This document shows, piece after piece, positions 1 to 7,351 of a DNA stretch of 7,351 bases. Origin of the DNA: Thermoleophilaceae bacterium (GTDB lineage: Bacteria; Actinomycetota; Thermoleophilia; Solirubrobacterales; Thermoleophilaceae). The first letter of the stretch is position 1; the number at the start of each line of letters is the position of its first letter. Made by a program: the position numbers and the translations under genes. The stretch is taken from positions 1-7,351 of the forward strand of contig JACCUC010000043.1 in the NCBI GenBank assembly GCA_013812065.1, given 5' to 3'. Below the pieces are notes generated by a model. The model saw nothing but the letters and a program-made list of their open reading frames with translations, was not told the DNA's origin and ran no database searches.

Positions 1-571
1 AGCGCAGGCTGACCCTCCGCCGGCCGAGTAGCTCGACCAGCCCATGCACGCGGCCCTCGAGCGTCAGCGGGGGGAGGCTTACGAGCATCCATCCGCCCGG
101 AGTCAAGCGTTCGGCGAGCGCGCCGAGCCCGGCGTCGAGGTCGCCGACGTAGCCGAGCACCCCGAGGCAGACGACGCCGTCGAACGGCCCGCCCGGTTCG
201 ATCGCGTCGGGTAGGCGAGCGACGCCGGCCTCGACGTTGCCGAGGCCCTCCCGCGCTACTCGCCGGCGGAGATAGCCGACCATCTCGGGCGCGGCGTCCA
301 GCGCGGTCACGCGCGCGCAGCGGCGCGCGAGCGCGACTGTGTAGTGACCGGTTCCGGCTCCGATCTCGAGGACCTCGTCCCCCGGCGCGAGCAGGCGGTC
401 GAGCGCCGCATGCACGATGCGGTCGTCGCCGCGGCGCAGTCGGGCGCCGAGTCGCGTGCGTGTGAAGTAGCGTTCGTAGAGCTCGGGCCGCCAGTAGGTA
501 CCGGCGGAGCGAAACCACCGAGTCCGGGTCCGGCGGCGAGCCGCCCGCGTCGCCGTCGTTCGAGGAAGCAT
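1..571 (-). CDS. class I SAM-dependent methyltransferase, 3' end off the window
   Basis: This is the second gene of a minus-strand pair; 190 codons are visible from the ATG at 571-569 and the frame stays open to the left edge. The translation shows a Rossmann-fold methyltransferase: motif I VLEIGAGTGHYT (residues 67-78), the acidic residue after strand 2 in VTALDAAPEM (D92, expected to bind the SAM ribose hydroxyls), strand 4 FDGVVCLGVLGYV (from F130) and the LTPGGWMLVSL segment (156-166). The order fits the UbiE/Methyltransf_11/25 type. About 60 Arg-rich residues precede motif I, including YWPELYERYFTRTRLG. The substrate cannot be inferred; small molecule, lipid or sugar are all possible. 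The start lies 5 nt after the stop of the upstream methyltransferase, so translational coupling is likely; I see no strong Shine-Dalgarno site. The family call is firm; the start is reasonable but unproven. Confidence 0.82.
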   Translation of the reverse strand, partial: MLPRTTATRAARRRTRTRWFRSAGTYWRPELYERYFTRTRLGARLRRGDDRIVHAALDRLLAPGDEVLEIGAGTGHYTVALARRCARVTALDAAPEMVGYLRRRVAREGLGNVEAGVARLPDAIEPGGPFDGVVCLGVLGYVGDLDAGLGALAERLTPGGWMLVSLPPLTLEGRVHGLVELLGRRRVSLR

Positions 572-576
572 CCGGC

Positions 577-1404
577 TTACCGGGGCGCGGACCGGCGCGG
601 CTTCGCCGCCGGCCGGCGCACCGACTCGCGCAGAGGCCCACCAGCCTGGGTATCGACCTCGGAGGTCTTGACGCAATACGCGATGTCGTGATGGTCGGCC
701 CACCGGCGCTCGAGCACCCGGCCGCCGTCCACGCCCGGCAGCTCGGCGAGCACCGCCTCGACGAACGAGGGCGTGGCGAGCGAGATGCCGTAGCCCGCTC
801 GCTTCGGATAGTCCGCGTAGCCGAACCCCCCACTCTCGAAGGCGCGGATCAGGCGGTCGCCTCCCGACTGGTCGAGTCCCCACAGCCTCGTTGGGTGCCG
901 GCGGCGTATGTTCTCGAGCGCCGTAGGGCCGTGCGTGCTCGCGATCAGGACGCCGCCGGGGCGCAGCGCGTCGACAAGCAGCGAGAGCGCCTCCCGCCAA
1001 GCAGCCAGATCCAGGTGGGTGAGCAGAGAGCCGCACCACACGAGGTCGTAACGTCGCGGCAGGCGCGTCTCGGCGAAGCGCTCGGAGCCGTAGACGGGCT
1101 CTGCCCCAAAGGTCCGCGCACAGAAGTCGACGCCGGGACGGTCGATGTCGCACGCCGTGATGACGGCATCGGGGTAGCGGCTCCTCAGCCAGCGCAGGAC
1201 CCGGCCATGGCCGCACGGCAGGTCGAGGATCGGGTTCACACCGCCCGACCCCGCCAGCGCCAGCACCTCTTCGATGGCATGGAGCGCCGACCTGCCCACC
1301 GGGAAGTAGGCGGCGGGACCCGGGCGGTACATCGTGTCGCCCGGCGAGATACGGGTACGCAGCCTCGGGTGGCGCAGCCGCGCGCGGGCCGAGTGGCGAT
1401 TCAT
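577..1404 (-). CDS. class I SAM-dependent methyltransferase
   Basis: This complete gene encodes 275 residues from the ATG at 1404. The fold markers are motif I ILDLPCGHGRVL (59-70), the acidic end of strand 2 in ITACDIDRPG (D86/D88), strand 4 YDLVWCGSLLTHLD (119-132) and LRPGGVLIASTHG (147-159). Motif I has Pro-Cys where many enzymes have Gly, a variant I associate with actinobacterial methyltransferases of unknown substrate. Conserved-looking C-terminal blocks are FGYADYP (194-200), YGISLATPSFV (205-215) and WADHHDIAYCVK (235-246); the last 25 residues are a basic, low-complexity tail. The start is uncertain: residues 1-24 are Arg-rich, and M25 (ATG at 1332) sits just before the motif-like YRPGPAAYFPVGR. 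Neither start has a clear ribosome site, but a TAGAGT box just upstream would suit a near-leaderless transcript at 1404. It heads a two-gene operon with the next methyltransferase and diverges from rpoB. Confidence 0.82.
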   Translation of the reverse strand: MNRHSARARLRHPRLRTRISPGDTMYRPGPAAYFPVGRSALHAIEEVLALAGSGGVNPILDLPCGHGRVLRWLRSRYPDAVITACDIDRPGVDFCARTFGAEPVYGSERFAETRLPRRYDLVWCGSLLTHLDLAAWREALSLLVDALRPGGVLIASTHGPTALENIRRRHPTRLWGLDQSGGDRLIRAFESGGFGYADYPKRAGYGISLATPSFVEAVLAELPGVDGGRVLERRWADHHDIAYCVKTSEVDTQAGGPLRESVRRPAAKPRRSAPR

Positions 1405-1413
1405 CGAGGCGCG

Positions 1414-1419
1414 ACTCTA
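1414..1419 (-). promoter_or_regulatory. candidate -10 box for the methyltransferase pair
   Basis: Read on the minus strand this is TAGAGT, which fits the TAnnnT form of the -10 element. It ends 9 nt before the ATG at 1404. That spacing would place the transcription start at or within a few bases of the start codon, giving a leaderless or near-leaderless mRNA, which is common in actinobacteria. This would also explain the missing Shine-Dalgarno site. No convincing -35 element is visible, and a six-base match alone is weak evidence. Confidence 0.25.
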
Positions 1420-1429
1420 ACCGGTGGAC

Positions 1430-1452
1430 CGAGCCCGGCGAAGAACGGCTCG
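1430..1452. repeat. small hairpin, CGAGCC/GGCTCG stem
   Basis: CGAGCC (1430-1435) pairs perfectly with GGCTCG (1447-1452) around an 11-nt loop ending in AAGAAC. It lies in the divergent spacer, 25 nt upstream of the methyltransferase start and far upstream of rpoB. Its right half and loop closely match a second hairpin between rpoB and rpoC at 5313-5330. The pairing is directly visible; any function is unknown. There is no T tract after it on either strand, so it does not look like a terminator. Confidence 0.4.
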
Positions 1453-1453
1453 C

Positions 1454-1459
1454 TATAGT
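1454..1459 (+). promoter_or_regulatory. candidate -10 box TATAGT (possibly bidirectional)
   Basis: TATAGT differs from the TATAAT consensus at one base and stands out in a GC-rich spacer. CTATAG (1453-1458) is a perfect palindrome, so the same bases read TATAGC on the minus strand and could serve either direction. No good -35 hexamer is found 16-18 nt upstream on the plus strand. If used for rpoB it would give a leader of about 200 nt. A related CATAGT follows at 1471-1476. Confidence 0.25.
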
Positions 1460-1561
1460 CAGGACAGGCCCATAGTCGTAGCCGTCCCTCGAGCAGGCGC
1501 TTCGCCGCATATCGCGGAGCCTCGGGACGGGGTCCGTGCCGGCCGTAGCCGTCGCCGCACA

Positions 1562-1587
1562 GGGCGACGCGCCCTCCCCGACGGGAG
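1562..1587. repeat. two adjoining short hairpins upstream of rpoB
   Basis: GGGCG (1562-1566) pairs with CGCCC (1570-1574) around ACG, and CTCCC (1574-1578) pairs with GGGAG (1583-1587) around CGAC. The two stems share base 1574, so they cannot both form in full. They lie directly upstream of the candidate rpoB -10 box and could be part of a leader structure if transcription starts further upstream. The next T-run (1605-1609) is 17 nt beyond the second stem, too far for a standard intrinsic terminator. Short GC stems are common by chance here. Confidence 0.3.
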
Positions 1588-1599
1588 CGGAGCGTGCTG

Positions 1600-1608
1600 T
1601 GCTATTTT
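1600..1608 (+). promoter_or_regulatory. candidate extended -10 promoter of rpoB
   Basis: TGCTATTTT reads as an extended -10 element (TGn followed by TATTTT at 1603-1608). It sits in the only A/T-rich patch of the spacer, about 60 nt before the rpoB start codon, and predicts transcription from about 1614-1616 with a leader near 50 nt. The -35 region is poor (GACGGG-like at the 17-nt spacing), which an extended -10 can tolerate. This is the best promoter candidate for the rpoBC operon in the window. A read-through promoter further left is unlikely because the neighbouring genes face away. Confidence 0.45.
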
Positions 1609-1652
1609 TAGGGGTCGCGCTTTGCAGCACCTCGCCGCCCGCCTCGACAACC

Positions 1653-1659
1653 GAAGGAG
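1653..1659 (+). promoter_or_regulatory. ribosome binding site of rpoB
   Basis: GAAGGAG is a strong Shine-Dalgarno match and is followed by an 8-nt spacer to the TTG at 1668. It decides the start. The in-frame ATG at 1536 would add 44 residues of low-complexity sequence unlike any RpoB N-terminus and would place the promoter-like TATTTT patch inside the gene. Confidence 0.85.
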
Positions 1660-1667
1660 CCCCCGTC

Positions 1668-5288
<3,621 letters not shown>

Positions 5289-5312
5289 CGCAAGGCCAGA
5301 CTGAAGCACGAC

Positions 5313-5330
5313 CGAACCAAGAACGGTTCG
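5313..5330 (+). repeat. small hairpin in the rpoB-rpoC spacer
   Basis: CGAACC (5313-5318) pairs perfectly with GGTTCG (5325-5330) around the 6-nt loop AAGAAC. It begins 24 nt after the rpoB stop and ends 5 nt before the rpoC ribosome site, leaving that site exposed. No T tract follows, so it is not a terminator. It could be an RNA processing or stability element, or influence rpoC initiation; this is inference. It resembles the hairpin at 1430-1452. Confidence 0.45.
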
Positions 5331-5335
5331 CCCCC

Positions 5336-5341
5336 GAGGAG
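5336..5341 (+). promoter_or_regulatory. ribosome binding site of rpoC
   Basis: GAGGAG lies 4 nt before the TTG at 5346. The spacing is short but no other start is plausible: there is no ATG or GTG in frame nearby upstream, and the conserved N-terminus (IDINNFDAISIGLAS) begins directly after this TTG. Confidence 0.75.
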
Positions 5342-5345
5342 CCCC

Positions 5346-7351
<2,006 letters not shown>

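Noticed and set aside
688..1458. Plus-strand open frames at 344-691 and 688-1458
   Set aside because: They are antisense to the methyltransferases, which carry clear SAM-binding motifs on the other strand; the plus-strand translations show none.
1455..1477. ATAGTC repeated at 1455-1460 and 1472-1477, 17 nt apart
   Set aside because: The spacing suggests paired promoter elements or a regulator site, but six bases in two copies is too little, and neither copy resembles a -35 box.
1477..1553. 10-nt direct repeat CGTAGCCGTC at 1477-1486 and 1544-1553
   Set aside because: It is short and of a composition expected to recur by chance in this GC-rich spacer, with no symmetry suggesting an operator.
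1536..1667. ATG at 1536 as the rpoB start (1250-residue form)
   Set aside because: The extra 44 residues resemble no RpoB N-terminus, they span the promoter-like TATTTT patch, and the TTG at 1668 has a strong ribosome site at ideal spacing.
5325..5331. GGTTCG resembling the T-loop of a tRNA
   Set aside because: No acceptor, D or anticodon arms can be formed around it in the 57-nt spacer.

Overview
The window comes from a high-GC bacterium, most likely an actinomycete relative. The class Thermoleophilia (Solirubrobacterales/Gaiellales type) is my best guess. The basis is strong G/C-ending codon use, an RpoB without the proteobacterial insertions that ends in the mycobacterial-style 'RAAEELGIDLS' segment, and an RpoC carrying the charged helical insertion typical of Actinomycetota. 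The placement rests on remembered family sequences, not on a search.

Layout. Positions 1-1404 hold two tandem genes on the minus strand, 5 nt apart, both class I SAM-dependent methyltransferases; the second in reading order (1-571) runs off the left edge. Positions 1405-1667 are a 263-nt divergent spacer with candidate promoters for both directions and several small hairpins. Positions 1668-5288 are a complete rpoB on the plus strand with a TTG start behind a good Shine-Dalgarno site. After a 57-nt spacer with a small hairpin, rpoC starts at 5346, also with TTG, and runs off the right edge after 668 codons, just beyond the catalytic aspartate triad.

How the genes work together. rpoB and rpoC encode the beta and beta-prime subunits of RNA polymerase and form a classic co-transcribed pair. 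The usual rplJ-rplL pair is not directly upstream; the divergent methyltransferases occupy that place. Their substrates cannot be read from the sequence and nothing ties them to transcription.

Most of the window is core housekeeping sequence, and I see no mobile element, CRISPR array, RNA gene or new defence-type system. The observation most worth checking is a change inside rpoC. From about 6700-6903 to the right edge, codon choice shifts abruptly (ATT, GAA and CAT become common), and the protein starts to look like non-actinobacterial, perhaps acidobacterial, RpoC. That suggests recombination within the gene or a chimeric assembly joint. Smaller points are unusual residues in the RpoB fork-loop 2/streptolydigin segment, an acidic RpoB tail, and two look-alike hairpins with a covarying base pair.
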